The notes under the pieces: model-generated | What the model saw: only the letters and a program-made list of their open reading frames with translations | Told to the model about the DNA's origin: nothing | Database searches by the model: none | Position numbers and translations under genes: made by a program | From: Leifsonia sp. 466MF | GTDB taxonomy: Bacteria; Actinomycetota; Actinomycetes; Actinomycetales; Microbacteriaceae | Direction of reading: 5' to 3' | DNA length: 64,000 bases | Assembly: GCF_900100265.1 (NCBI RefSeq) | Contig: NZ_LT629696.1 | Span: 1,736,001 to 1,800,000, forward strand | In this document: positions 34,601 through 42,071 of the stretch, in pieces | Layout: each line of letters starts with the position of its first letter | Numbering within the stretch: position 1 is the first letter of the stretch

Positions 34601-35670
34601 TGCGGATGCTCGGTGCCCGAGTGGGCTCCGATGTCGAGGCATCGACCGTGCTGCTCCTCCCCCGCATGACCCGCATCCGCGACGGCGCGTTCCTCGCCGA
34701 CGACACGCTCGTGGCGTCGTACGAGCTCGGCGGCGGATACGTCCGCATCGCCGCGGTCGACATCGGGGCGCGCGCCTTCCTCGGAAACTCGGGAATGGCC
34801 GGAGCGGGCAACCGGGTCCCTCGTGACGGCCTGGTCGCCGTGCTGTCGTTCGCGCCGCGCAAGGCGAAGGCCGGCACGTCGTGGCTGGGTTCTCCGCCCG
34901 TGAAGCTCCGCCGCCAGACGCAGGACGCCGACCTCTCGCGCACCTTCGAGCCGCCGACGCGCCTGCGGGTCGCCCGCACCGCGTGGGAGCTGCTGCGGAT
35001 CGTGCCCGTGATCGTCACCTGCGCCATCGGCCTGGCCGTCGTCATCGCGCTGGGCGCCGTGGACGTGGCCTGGGGTCCGATCTGGGCGATCATCCTGAGC
35101 GGGCCCGTCCTCCTGCTCGCGGGCGCCGTCGCCGCAGCGCTCAGCACCGCCGCCAAGTGGGCGCTGATCGGGAGGCTGAAGCCGGGCGAGCATCCCCTCT
35201 GGTCGTCGTTCGTGTGGCGCAGCGAGGTGTCCGACACGTTCACAGAGATGGTCGCGGCGCCCTGGTTCGCCTGGGCGGCCTCCGGGACCCCCGCGCTGGT
35301 GTGGTGGCTGCGCAGCCTCGGCGCACGGATCGGCTCCGGCGTCTGGATCGACAGCTACTGGCTCCCGGAGGCCGATCTGGTCACGCTGGGCGACGCATCC
35401 ACCGTCAATCGGGGCTGCGTCGTGCAGACGCACCTGTTCCATGATCGAATCATGAGCATGGACCAGGTCACCATCGAACGCGGCGGAACGCTCGGGCCGC
35501 ACAGCGTCATCCTGCCCGCAGCCGATATCGGCGCCGACGCGACCGTCGGGCCCGCCTCCCTCGTGATGCGCGGCGAGACCGTCCCCGCGGGCAGCCGCTG
35601 GAGCGGCAACCCGATCGGTCCGTGGCGCGAAGTCGTCGTGCGCGAGTACCGGGCGCGGGCCGGCGGATGA
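31690..35670 (+). CDS. Pls/PosA-family peptide synthetase (poly-amino-acid synthetase-like)
   Basis: This 1326-residue single-module synthetase anchored in the membrane consists of an adenylation domain, carrier domain, six helices and three soluble C-domains. Adenylation motifs: FTSGSTGTPKG (about 181), NTYGPTEATV (319), YRSGDLV, GRADDQVKVGGRRIELGEVE, SGKVDKAALP. The carrier serine is Ser564 in FFDLGGGSLAAAQ. Helix pairs near 625-690, 857-930 and 1098-1150 separate three left-handed-beta-helix-like C-domains beginning near 759, 974 and 1210. This is the order and almost the length of Streptomyces epsilon-poly-L-lysine synthetase. Pocket residues D232, A233, E236, S275, I296, G298, T320, V328, V329 plus Lys suggest lysine or a close analogue. 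The stop overlaps the M1 peptidase start. Confidence 0.9.
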   Translation: MADAPLTDVSDGDVPTAGSPRAGLLLRSEDAPPARTLIDILTETARRFPDASALEDAAGALSYRELLARVAAGAGRLREHGVSRGDRVGVRMSSGSRELYLAILSVLAAGAAYVPVDADDPQERADLVFGEAAVRAVLTDAGLVLAGEDAPQQVLRDAPHPSTAALPVVAPPEPQDDAWIIFTSGSTGTPKGVAVRHRSAAAFVDAESRLFLQEEPMGPQDRVLAGLSVAFDASCEEMWLAWAHGACLVPAPRALVRTGMDLGPWLSARRITVVSTVPTLAALWPVDALDNVRLLIFGGEACPPELVSRLAVPGREVWNTYGPTEATVVACAAPLVAGEPVRIGLPLDGWDLAVVDSEGRPVADGESGELVIGGVGLARYLDPAKDAEKYAPMPTLGWERAYRSGDLVRFDPAGLFYQGRADDQVKVGGRRIELGEVESALQQLPGVSGAAAAVRRSAAGNDILVGYLAVPDAASFDRAASLAQLRETLPAALVPLLAVIDELPVRTSGKVDKAALPWPLEDTASDGATTDDPVAAALADDWRSVLGLPVTGPDDNFFDLGGGSLAAAQLVSLIRRRHPDITVADVYATPRFGAMAQALAESSPSSSAASTHVVPPTPLRMRALQTVLGIPLFILGGIRWLLYLLAASALLRPFGGFDVLPAADPVWLILGLVVFVTPWGRMAIAVVAARLLLLGVRAGDHPRGGGVHLRLWLAEQVAHQIGAASLAGAPWILYYARALGATIDRGVDLHTLPPVTGMLRIGAGASIEPEVDLAGYWIDGDVVRIGEIRIGAGSSVGARSSLMPGTKIGRNATVAPGSAVFGRVPAGQNWSGSPAVRVGRAHDWWPQERPQRRTRWLAAYALSSIVVSLVPVVALAAGAAVVAAFLRGAAGWGDVIARAAAGLVPGTLVAGVVLAALVVVLVRLLGIGMREGIYPVRSRTGWQAWSTERLLDQARTMLFPLYSSLFTPVWLRMLGARVGSDVEASTVLLLPRMTRIRDGAFLADDTLVASYELGGGYVRIAAVDIGARAFLGNSGMAGAGNRVPRDGLVAVLSFAPRKAKAGTSWLGSPPVKLRRQTQDADLSRTFEPPTRLRVARTAWELLRIVPVIVTCAIGLAVVIALGAVDVAWGPIWAIILSGPVLLLAGAVAAALSTAAKWALIGRLKPGEHPLWSSFVWRSEVSDTFTEMVAAPWFAWAASGTPALVWWLRSLGARIGSGVWIDSYWLPEADLVTLGDASTVNRGCVVQTHLFHDRIMSMDQVTIERGGTLGPHSVILPAADIGADATVGPASLVMRGETVPAGSRWSGNPIGPWREVVVREYRARAGG

Positions 35671-36971
35671 GCGACGGAGCACCGCACACCTACCTGCCGC
35701 GCTCCGGCACCCACGACTTCTCGGTCCTCCGGTACGACCTCGACCTCGACTACCGGGTGACGACGAACCGGTTGGATGCGACGGCGCTGATCCGCGCGCG
35801 GGCCGACGTCCCGCTGACGGCGATCGTGCTGGACCTCGTCCATCTCAAGGCCAAGAAGGTGCGGGTGGACGGGCAGAAGCGCGCCCGGTTCAGCCAGAGC
35901 GCGACGCACCTCCGCATCCTTCCGGCGTCGCCCATCCCGGCCGGCGAGGAGTTCATCGTCGAGATCGCTTACGACGGCTCGCCCGTGCCGCGCAGGACCC
36001 GCTGGGGCACGCTCGGCTGGGAGGAGCTGACCGACGGGGTCATCGTGGCCTCGCAGCCCTCCGGAGCGCCCACCTGGTTCCCGTGCAACGACCGGCCCTC
36101 CGACCGCGCCGCCTACGGCATCCGCGTGACGACCGAACAGGCGTACACGGTGCTCGCGACCGGCGAGCCAACCGGGCACGGCGTCAGCGGAGGGCGCGGG
36201 ACGTGGACGTTCGAGCGCGAGGAGCCGACGGCGACCTACCTCGCGTCGGTGCAGATCGGCCGCTACACGCTCGAACCGCGGCGGACGGCCGGTGTGGAGT
36301 GGGTGGTCGCCTATCCGCCCGCTCTCGCACGCCGCGTGCTGCACGACTTCGAACCCGTCGGGCGGATGCTGGAGCGCTTCCAGACGCTGTTCGGGCCGTA
36401 CCCGTTCCCGTCGTACACGGTCGTCGTCACGGAGGATGCGCTGGAGATCCCGCTCGAATCCCAGGCGATGGCGACCTTCGGGTCGTCGCACGCCGACGGC
36501 CGGAGCGGCTCGGAACGCCTGGTCGCCCATGAGCTGGCGCACCAGTGGTTCGGCAACAGCGTCGGGCTCGCCTCCTGGCACGACATCTGGCTGAACGAGG
36601 GGTTCGCCTGTTACGCCGAGTGGCTGTGGTCGGAGGTCTCCGGCGGGATGTCCGCGGCGGCGCACGCGCGCATCCACCACGCCGCTCTGCGCGTCACGCC
36701 CGGCGACCTGCTGCTCGGCGACCCGGGGCCGGACTCGATGTTCGACGACCGCGTGTACAAGCGGGGCGCGTGCCTGCTGCACGCACTCAGGCTGCGGCTG
36801 GGCGACGACGTGTTCTTCGAGCTGTTGCGGACCTGGACGCGGGAGAACCGGTTCGGGACGGTCACGAGCGCCGATTTCGAGGCACTCGCGGAGCGGTTCT
36901 CGGAGGAGCCGCTCGGCGGTTTCTTCGATGCCTGGCTGCGGGAGACGCGGCTGCCGTCGCTCGGGCGCTGA
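35667..36971 (+). CDS. M1 family metallopeptidase, short form
   Basis: This 434-residue zinc aminopeptidase has the N-terminal beta-saddle and the thermolysin-like catalytic domain: HELAH at residues 288-292, with the third ligand Glu311 in NEGFACYAEW. The exopeptidase loop is MATFGSS rather than the usual GAMEN. The large C-terminal helical domain of full-length M1 enzymes is absent, and there is no signal peptide. The ATG overlaps the synthetase stop as ATGA, so the two proteins are made together. In epsilon-polylysine producers a membrane-associated zinc aminopeptidase degrades the polymer. A similar trimming or self-protection role is inferred here. Confidence 0.88.
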   Translation: MSDGAPHTYLPRSGTHDFSVLRYDLDLDYRVTTNRLDATALIRARADVPLTAIVLDLVHLKAKKVRVDGQKRARFSQSATHLRILPASPIPAGEEFIVEIAYDGSPVPRRTRWGTLGWEELTDGVIVASQPSGAPTWFPCNDRPSDRAAYGIRVTTEQAYTVLATGEPTGHGVSGGRGTWTFEREEPTATYLASVQIGRYTLEPRRTAGVEWVVAYPPALARRVLHDFEPVGRMLERFQTLFGPYPFPSYTVVVTEDALEIPLESQAMATFGSSHADGRSGSERLVAHELAHQWFGNSVGLASWHDIWLNEGFACYAEWLWSEVSGGMSAAAHARIHHAALRVTPGDLLLGDPGPDSMFDDRVYKRGACLLHALRLRLGDDVFFELLRTWTRENRFGTVTSADFEALAERFSEEPLGGFFDAWLRETRLPSLGR

Positions 36972-36984
36972 ACTCGCGGCGCGG

Positions 36985-37578
36985 TCACACCGTGCGACGT
37001 AAGCCCGTCGCCACGGTGATCAGGCAGTCGCCCGCGCGCGTGGTGCGCAGCGTGTAGAGGCGGCCGTCGAGGCGCGCGGAGAGCCGCCCGACACGCACGG
37101 CACCGGGATCCCGTCGCAGCCCCCTCCCGTCGGCTTTGAGCACGGCCTCGACGGCCGTCCACCGACGTCCGGGGTCGCCGTGGCCGGGAGCGAGCTCGTC
37201 GATCGCCTGTGCGCGCCCGCGCAGAGCGCCCATTGTCTCCGCGTCGATGCCGACGGGATACCGGGCAGCGACCGCGAACGCCTGTCCGTCCGCGTGCGAG
37301 ACCGAGACGGAGAGGCGCCCGGACCCGTCCACGACCACCGGCCGGCCGTGCGACAGTCCGCAGTCCGGGCAGGTCGCGTCGATGCGCGCATCCGGGGCTC
37401 CCGCATCGCTCAGCGCGCGCTGGAGGGCTGCCCGCCCCGCGACGAAGGCCGCGAGACCGTCGAGGTCGTGGTGCAGCGACGACAGCCGCGCGAGATCGCC
37501 CTCCGAGAGACGGGATGCGACGCGCGCGACGAGGGCGGCATCCACTGAGCGATGCGGGACGATGACGAGGGCGGGCAT
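36985..37578 (-). CDS. 4'-phosphopantetheinyl transferase, Sfp-like
   Basis: This 197-residue enzyme transfers phosphopantetheine from CoA to a carrier-protein serine. The core motifs are VSVSHADGQAFAV, the magnesium-binding VGIDAE and WTAVEAVLKADGRGL (usual form WxxKEAxxK). A CPDCGLSHGRP segment before the core is typical of the group. GGAGG precedes ATG 37578. It converges on the synthetase-peptidase operon with a 13-base gap and is the obvious candidate to activate the synthetase carrier domain, though it may serve other carrier proteins. WTAVEA in place of WxxKEA is a mild deviation. Confidence 0.85.
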   Translation of the reverse strand: MPALVIVPHRSVDAALVARVASRLSEGDLARLSSLHHDLDGLAAFVAGRAALQRALSDAGAPDARIDATCPDCGLSHGRPVVVDGSGRLSVSVSHADGQAFAVAARYPVGIDAETMGALRGRAQAIDELAPGHGDPGRRWTAVEAVLKADGRGLRRDPGAVRVGRLSARLDGRLYTLRTTRAGDCLITVATGLRRTV

Positions 37579-37642
37579 CGCACCTCCGTCCCGTGTGCCG
37601 GTCGTGACGATGCTAGCGCGCTGCGCGTCGACGGCAGAGAAG

Positions 37643-37676
37643 TGCGGGCCGCCGGTCTCGCTTCCGACGGCCCGCA
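37643..37676 (-). terminator. Hairpin between coiled-coil and transferase genes
   Basis: TGCGGGCCGCCGG (37643-37655) pairs with CCGACGGCCCGCA (37664-37676) with one G-U-type mismatch. On the minus strand it follows the membrane coiled-coil gene and is followed by CTTCTCT. Confidence 0.4.
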
Positions 37677-37691
37677 GCTGGGGGGCGGGAC

Positions 37692-38285
37692 TCAGCGGGC
37701 GGTACCGCCGGTGCCGTCGTCGAAACGGGGCGCCTCGTGACGTGCAGCACGGCGCGGCGAGTCGTCCACCGCCGCGTTCGGGTCCTGCGGCCGGTCGGCG
37801 ACAGGTGCCGCATCGGGATCGGGAGCGGGAGCGGCCGGTGCCGCGGTCGTCCCGGGTGCGGCGGCCGGAGCCGCCGTCGTGCCGGGTGCGGCCGCCGGTG
37901 CAGCGGTGTCGGCACGCGCGCCGTCGTCGACGCGGTTGCCGTGACGGTCGGTGCGCACGTCGGGGTCCACATGGTCGGCGCGGCGCAGGGCCTCCTCCGA
38001 CTCGGTACGGGCGTCGGCGGCAGCGCTCTGACGCTCCTCCGCCTCCCGACGCAGACGTTCGGCGTCGACCTCGGCCTGCTTCGCATCGGCGGCGGCCCGG
38101 GCGGCCTTCGCCTCGCGCTCGCGCGCCTCGAGTTCGGTCTGCGCGGCAGACTGCCGCATCTCCTCCGCCTTACGACGATCCGCCTCGCGCTTGCGGTTGC
38201 GGCCCACCGTGGCGGCGATGATGGCGATCACGATGATGACGACCACCACGACGACGATGAGGACGATCCATCCGGTTGTGTTCAT
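37692..38285 (-). CDS. Membrane-anchored coiled-coil protein
   Basis: This 197-residue protein has an N-terminal helix (TTGWIVLIVVVVVVIIVIAI), then a charged coiled coil of about 80 residues (KREADRRKAEEMRQ...), and a Pro/Ala-rich tail with two copies of APGTTAAPA. The predicted topology is one membrane anchor with the rest probably cytoplasmic, as RNRKRE follows the helix. I recognise no family; similar proteins are common and unstudied in Microbacteriaceae. The start is ATG 38285. Confidence 0.65.
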   Translation of the reverse strand: MNTTGWIVLIVVVVVVIIVIAIIAATVGRNRKREADRRKAEEMRQSAAQTELEAREREAKAARAAADAKQAEVDAERLRREAEERQSAAADARTESEEALRRADHVDPDVRTDRHGNRVDDGARADTAAPAAAPGTTAAPAAAPGTTAAPAAPAPDPDAAPVADRPQDPNAAVDDSPRRAARHEAPRFDDGTGGTAR

Positions 38286-38318
38286 GCCGTGTCACGGTAC
38301 CCCCGGCTCCCGGAATAG

Positions 38319-40544
38319 CTAGGGGATTGAACCATCCGACCGGACGGATACCGGCGGATGGAGTGGCACGACCCAGTTCTCGTCGCTGTAGTCGTCCTTG
38401 TACACGGCCAGTCGGGTGAACCCGACGACCGACCGCCAGGCGTCTCCGAAGCGGAACCGGCTCGAACCGGTCTCGTGCGACTCACTGAGCACGACGGGCA
38501 CCTCGACGACCCGGAGCCCCTGCTGCTCGGCCGCGAGCACGAGCTCCGTCGTCCACATCAGGCCGGACTCCCGCGACACCACCGCGAGCGAGCGGCACCA
38601 GTCGCCGTCGGCCCAGATGGTGCCCTGGCTGTCGCCGACCTTCGACTGCAGCAGCGCCTCACGGAGGAACCGGAAGATGCGCGACTGCACCGAACGCCGC
38701 CAGGAGCGGCGCACGCGCGAGTCGGGGTGCGCCTTCGATCCGATGGCGACCACGACGTCGTCCGGCAGCTGCTCGAACTGCTCGTAATCGGACATCCCGA
38801 ACGGGAGGTCGTCGGCCGTCAGCAGGACGCGGTTCCCACGGCTGTTCATGACTCCGGTGCGCAGGGCCTCGCCCAGGCCCGGCTGGGACTGCCGCAAGAC
38901 GAGCTGGGGGATGCCGGACCACGACGCCTGCTCACGCTGCAACATCTCCCAGGTGTCGTCGGTGGAGCCGTTCTCGACGACGATGATCTCGTCGCGGGAG
39001 GTCAGGGCGGCGCCGAGGGTGGCCAGTGTCCCGCCGAGCACGGCCGAGCCGTTGCGGGTGGGGACGATCACGCTGAGGCGGACGGGCGACTCCGACCGAG
39101 GCTCGCCGGGCAGCGCGCGCGTGCTCAGGCGGTTGCGCTCCGAAGCCCGCACGTGTGCCGGCATCGACGTGAGCGACCAGACGAGACCGCCGAGGCTGAT
39201 CGCGACGAGGATGCTCAGGGCCGCGGTGAGCTCGGAGTAGTAGTACAGCAGCGGCATCACGAGCACCGGTGGGATGAGACCGAGCAAGATCGTGGGGATC
39301 GTCACGGCGATCGCCGCCCCCAGCGGCCGGCGTTGCGGCGCCCGTCTCATCAGTGCCAGCACGAGTCCGACGAGGATGAAGGCGAGCATCGCCCCGAAGT
39401 GCTTGACCACGTAGAGGAACTTCTGCAGGTAGAGCTTCGCGACCGTGAGCGGGTGCTCCTTGACCTGGTCGAGGTAGAGGTCCTTGATGATCAGGTCGTA
39501 CTTGTCGCTCGCGATCACGACGTCCGGGTCGACGGCGCGCGCCTTGTCCCAGCCGAACTTGTCCGACCACACGATGCCGAGCGGCGACGGCTGGCCGGTG
39601 ATCGGCTGCGGGTAGGCGAGGCCGAGGTACAGCGGATGCCACGTGCCGTGCGCGTTCGGGAGATCCGCCATGCTCTGGCCCGTCGTCGCGCTGCGTGCGG
39701 CGTTCAGGCCCGTCATCGTCGCCGTCTGCAGCCCGAAGGTGAGGACGACCGCGACCACGGCGGCTCCGAGCCCGGCCAGCCAGCGCCACTTCTTCCGCAC
39801 GTGCAGCCACCACAGCACGCCCACACCGGCCGCGATGCCCATCCCGGACAGCGAGCGGGAGAGGTCGCCGATCGCCGCAAGCACGACGAATCCGCAGCTC
39901 ACCGCGATGAGGAGGCTGGTTCGGAGCCGGAAGGTGCAGAAAAGCACCAGCAGAGAGAGCGACAGGAAGGCGATGGACGCGGCGATGCCGTACAAGGCGT
40001 AGACCCGCGTGGTGCTCACCGAGTCGGACAGGCCGTACTCCGTGCCCGCGAGGATGGTGCCGTTGTTCAGCAGCCACATCAGCGGAGGCAGCAGCACGAC
40101 GGCGTACCCGGCCCTGGCTCGCTTGAAGATACGAGCGACGGCGGTCGGAAGCCAGAGCAGCGGCAGGGCGACGAGGAGCGCCTCCGCGATGCCCAGCCCC
40201 GGGTAGGCCGAGGCGGAGTGCGTGACGAGGCTCATCAGGCTGGCGACGATATACGCGCCGGGGTCGTCATCCCAGGCGGCGGAGACCCACGGGCCGGGCG
40301 CCGGGACCTGCGTGTAGTAGGAGCCGGAGTGCACGGCCTTGATGAGCAGCGTCCCGGTTTCGCGGAACGCGTCGTAGGTCGCCTGCAGCTCGTCCGAGCG
40401 CGCCGGGTGCCACGGCAGCGCCGGCATGTTGATGACGACGATGAACGAGAGGACGCTCAGCACCACCCCGACGAGGATGAGGAAGATGCTGGTGGATCGT
40501 GGCCACAGACGGTTCGCCGAATCGGCTCTGATCTGGAGAGACAT
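38319..40544 (-). CDS. Polytopic membrane protein fused to GT2 glycosyltransferase
   Basis: This 741-residue protein has about ten helices in the first 480 residues. The large extracytoplasmic loop after the first helix contains SGSYYTQVPAPGPWV. A cytoplasmic GT-A domain follows at about 500-720: LSVIVPTRNGSAVLGGTL, EIIVVENGSTDDTWEML and TADDLPFGMSD. The order (membrane domain first, transferase last) is unusual compared with dolichol-phosphate-mannose-synthase-like proteins. It probably helps build or modify cell-surface glycans. The start at ATG 40544 is preceded by a long untranslated segment, with TAGACT near 40621-40626 as possible -10. Confidence 0.82.
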   Translation of the reverse strand: MSLQIRADSANRLWPRSTSIFLILVGVVLSVLSFIVVINMPALPWHPARSDELQATYDAFRETGTLLIKAVHSGSYYTQVPAPGPWVSAAWDDDPGAYIVASLMSLVTHSASAYPGLGIAEALLVALPLLWLPTAVARIFKRARAGYAVVLLPPLMWLLNNGTILAGTEYGLSDSVSTTRVYALYGIAASIAFLSLSLLVLFCTFRLRTSLLIAVSCGFVVLAAIGDLSRSLSGMGIAAGVGVLWWLHVRKKWRWLAGLGAAVVAVVLTFGLQTATMTGLNAARSATTGQSMADLPNAHGTWHPLYLGLAYPQPITGQPSPLGIVWSDKFGWDKARAVDPDVVIASDKYDLIIKDLYLDQVKEHPLTVAKLYLQKFLYVVKHFGAMLAFILVGLVLALMRRAPQRRPLGAAIAVTIPTILLGLIPPVLVMPLLYYYSELTAALSILVAISLGGLVWSLTSMPAHVRASERNRLSTRALPGEPRSESPVRLSVIVPTRNGSAVLGGTLATLGAALTSRDEIIVVENGSTDDTWEMLQREQASWSGIPQLVLRQSQPGLGEALRTGVMNSRGNRVLLTADDLPFGMSDYEQFEQLPDDVVVAIGSKAHPDSRVRRSWRRSVQSRIFRFLREALLQSKVGDSQGTIWADGDWCRSLAVVSRESGLMWTTELVLAAEQQGLRVVEVPVVLSESHETGSSRFRFGDAWRSVVGFTRLAVYKDDYSDENWVVPLHPPVSVRSDGSIP

Positions 40545-40649
40545 GCTGGAGCGGAAATCCTCGCGGTGGTCGTGCCCGATGGGGCGCCTCGGGTGCCGGC
40601 CTGTCCGAACACCCCCGCGGAGTCTAACAGCGGGCCGCACGCGCCCTGG

Positions 40650-41891
40650 TCATCCGCGCGGCGTCTCCACGAGCCCCTGCGTCTCCGCGCCGGACGCGCG
40701 GCCCTTTGTCCTCCGCAACTCCACGACGATCCCGACGACGACGAGGACGGCAGCGATCACCGATGTGCAGATGACGATCGCGGAGACCGATTGATGCGCC
40801 CACAGGGAGACGACCACCACCTGGCAGATCAGCGCGCAGCCGGTGAGGATGCCCAGAGCGCGCGCCTCCGACGAAAAACCTGCATAGAGGATCACCTGGA
40901 CGACGGCGAACAGGCTGCCTTCGAGCGCGAACAGCCACGCGAGCGACGCGAACTCCGCGTACTTGTCGCCTCCGATCAGCCACACGAGCGGACCGGCGAG
41001 GACGGCGGCTCCGACGGTCGCCACCGCCCCGATCGCGGCCGACAGACCGGTCGCAAGGGCGAACGCGTGGCGCATCGTCCCCGCCGACATCTTCGGGAAG
41101 AACACCGTGATCACGGCATAGGGGAGGAAGAAGGCGATCTTCGCCACAAGGGAGCCCAGCGCGTACTCCCCCGACCCCGTCCCGTCGAGGAAGATGCGAG
41201 CGAGCAGGAGGTCGACGTTGGAGAGGGCGTACAGCGCGACGAGCGAACCCGTCGTCGCGGCGAACTCCCGGGCGAGCCGCGGCGTCAGTCGCAGCCGGGG
41301 CCGCGATGGCCCCGCGATGATGACGGCGGCGACGGTGCCCGCGATGCTCCCGACCAGGATCCCCGCGCAGGCCGAGGTCACATCCGGGTGGATGAAGAGG
41401 GCGACGATTCCTCCGGCGGCACGGAGGCAGCCGATCGCGGCGTACGCGTACCCGTAGTGGCCGTGGCGCTCGTTCCCCTGCACCAGACCGAGCGCTCCGA
41501 ACCCCATCACCGACGCAGCCACCGAAAGCACAGTGAGGGCGACGGCGGCGAACGGGACGTCGAAGAGCACGGCCAGCGGCCAGCTGAGGGCGAGCCCCAC
41601 GACAGCGATCAGAGCGGTGAGGCGTAGGCCGAGGGATACGACGGCCGCCCGCTCCTGGTCTTCTCCCGGCCCCGAGCTCGCGATGCGGCGTGCCGCGACC
41701 GCCTGAATGCCGAGTGCTGCGGTCCCCCCGATGATCGACACGCTGAGCATCGCCCCGAGCGCCCCGTACTCGGGCACACTCATGAGCCGTGCAGCGAACA
41801 TCGACAGCAGGTACGACGCCGCGTTCGCGAGCATGGTGGCGACACCGACGAGGAGGATTCCGCCGGCGATGGCACGACGGGTCTGACTCAC
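40650..41891 (-). CDS. Flippase-like polysaccharide/lipid-linked exporter
   Basis: This 413-residue protein has about twelve helices and belongs to the MVF/Wzx (MOP) group. The N-terminal ANAASYLLSMFAARLMSVPEYG and GALGLVQGNERHGHYG are typical, as is the charged S-N-x-D-L-L segment ALYALSNVDLLLARIFL in helix 7, seen in Wzx proteins. It presumably moves lipid-linked sugars across the membrane, in keeping with the glycosyltransferase immediately downstream. GTG 41891 is chosen because TAGAGT lies six bases upstream. Confidence 0.82.
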   Translation of the reverse strand: MSQTRRAIAGGILLVGVATMLANAASYLLSMFAARLMSVPEYGALGAMLSVSIIGGTAALGIQAVAARRIASSGPGEDQERAAVVSLGLRLTALIAVVGLALSWPLAVLFDVPFAAVALTVLSVAASVMGFGALGLVQGNERHGHYGYAYAAIGCLRAAGGIVALFIHPDVTSACAGILVGSIAGTVAAVIIAGPSRPRLRLTPRLAREFAATTGSLVALYALSNVDLLLARIFLDGTGSGEYALGSLVAKIAFFLPYAVITVFFPKMSAGTMRHAFALATGLSAAIGAVATVGAAVLAGPLVWLIGGDKYAEFASLAWLFALEGSLFAVVQVILYAGFSSEARALGILTGCALICQVVVVSLWAHQSVSAIVICTSVIAAVLVVVGIVVELRRTKGRASGAETQGLVETPRG

Positions 41892-41897
41892 CCGAGG

Positions 41898-41903
41898 ACT
41901 CTA
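41898..41903 (-). promoter_or_regulatory. Leaderless -10 element TAGAGT
   Basis: TAGAGT on the minus strand is six bases from GTG 41891. Confidence 0.5.
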
Positions 41904-41978
41904 CCAGCCCGCCCGTCGTCCCCTCCGCTCACTGCGCCCGACCGTCGTGCCGAGTGCCCGCTCTTGTCAGGCGAGAAG

Positions 41979-42052
41979 TAGGGCGGACGGGACTTGAACC
42001 CGTGACCGAGGAATTATGAGTTCCCTGCTCTGACCAGCTGAGCTACCGCCCC
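41979..42052 (-). tRNA. tRNA with anticodon CAT (Met, possibly Ile2)
   Basis: This 74-base cloverleaf on the minus strand has acceptor GGGGCGG with CCGCCCT, D-arm GCTCAGCTGGTCAGAGC, anticodon stem GGGAA/TTCCT with loop CTCATAA, and T-arm ACGGGTTCAAGTCCCGT. The CAT anticodon and the G1-T72 wobble, which is not the initiator mismatch, fit elongator methionine. An isoleucine tRNA with modified C34 cannot be excluded from sequence alone. Confidence 0.88.
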
Positions 42053-42071
42053 GATCGTGCGCCGGCTCCGG

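Noticed and set aside
30445..35682. 1745-codon minus-strand open frame opposite the synthetase
   Set aside because: It is opposite a protein with full adenylation, carrier and membrane motifs; the antisense product is low-complexity His/Arg/Gln-rich with no recognisable domain.
31678..37578. Ordinary multi-module NRPS cluster
   Set aside because: There is one adenylation and one carrier domain, no condensation domain with the HHxxxDG motif, no thioesterase, and membrane helices between the C-domains. The Pls layout explains it better.
38358..41627. 1089-codon plus-strand open frame opposite the glycosyltransferase and flippase
   Set aside because: It spans two clear membrane-protein genes and the gap between them, and has an Arg/Glu/Asp-rich shadow composition.
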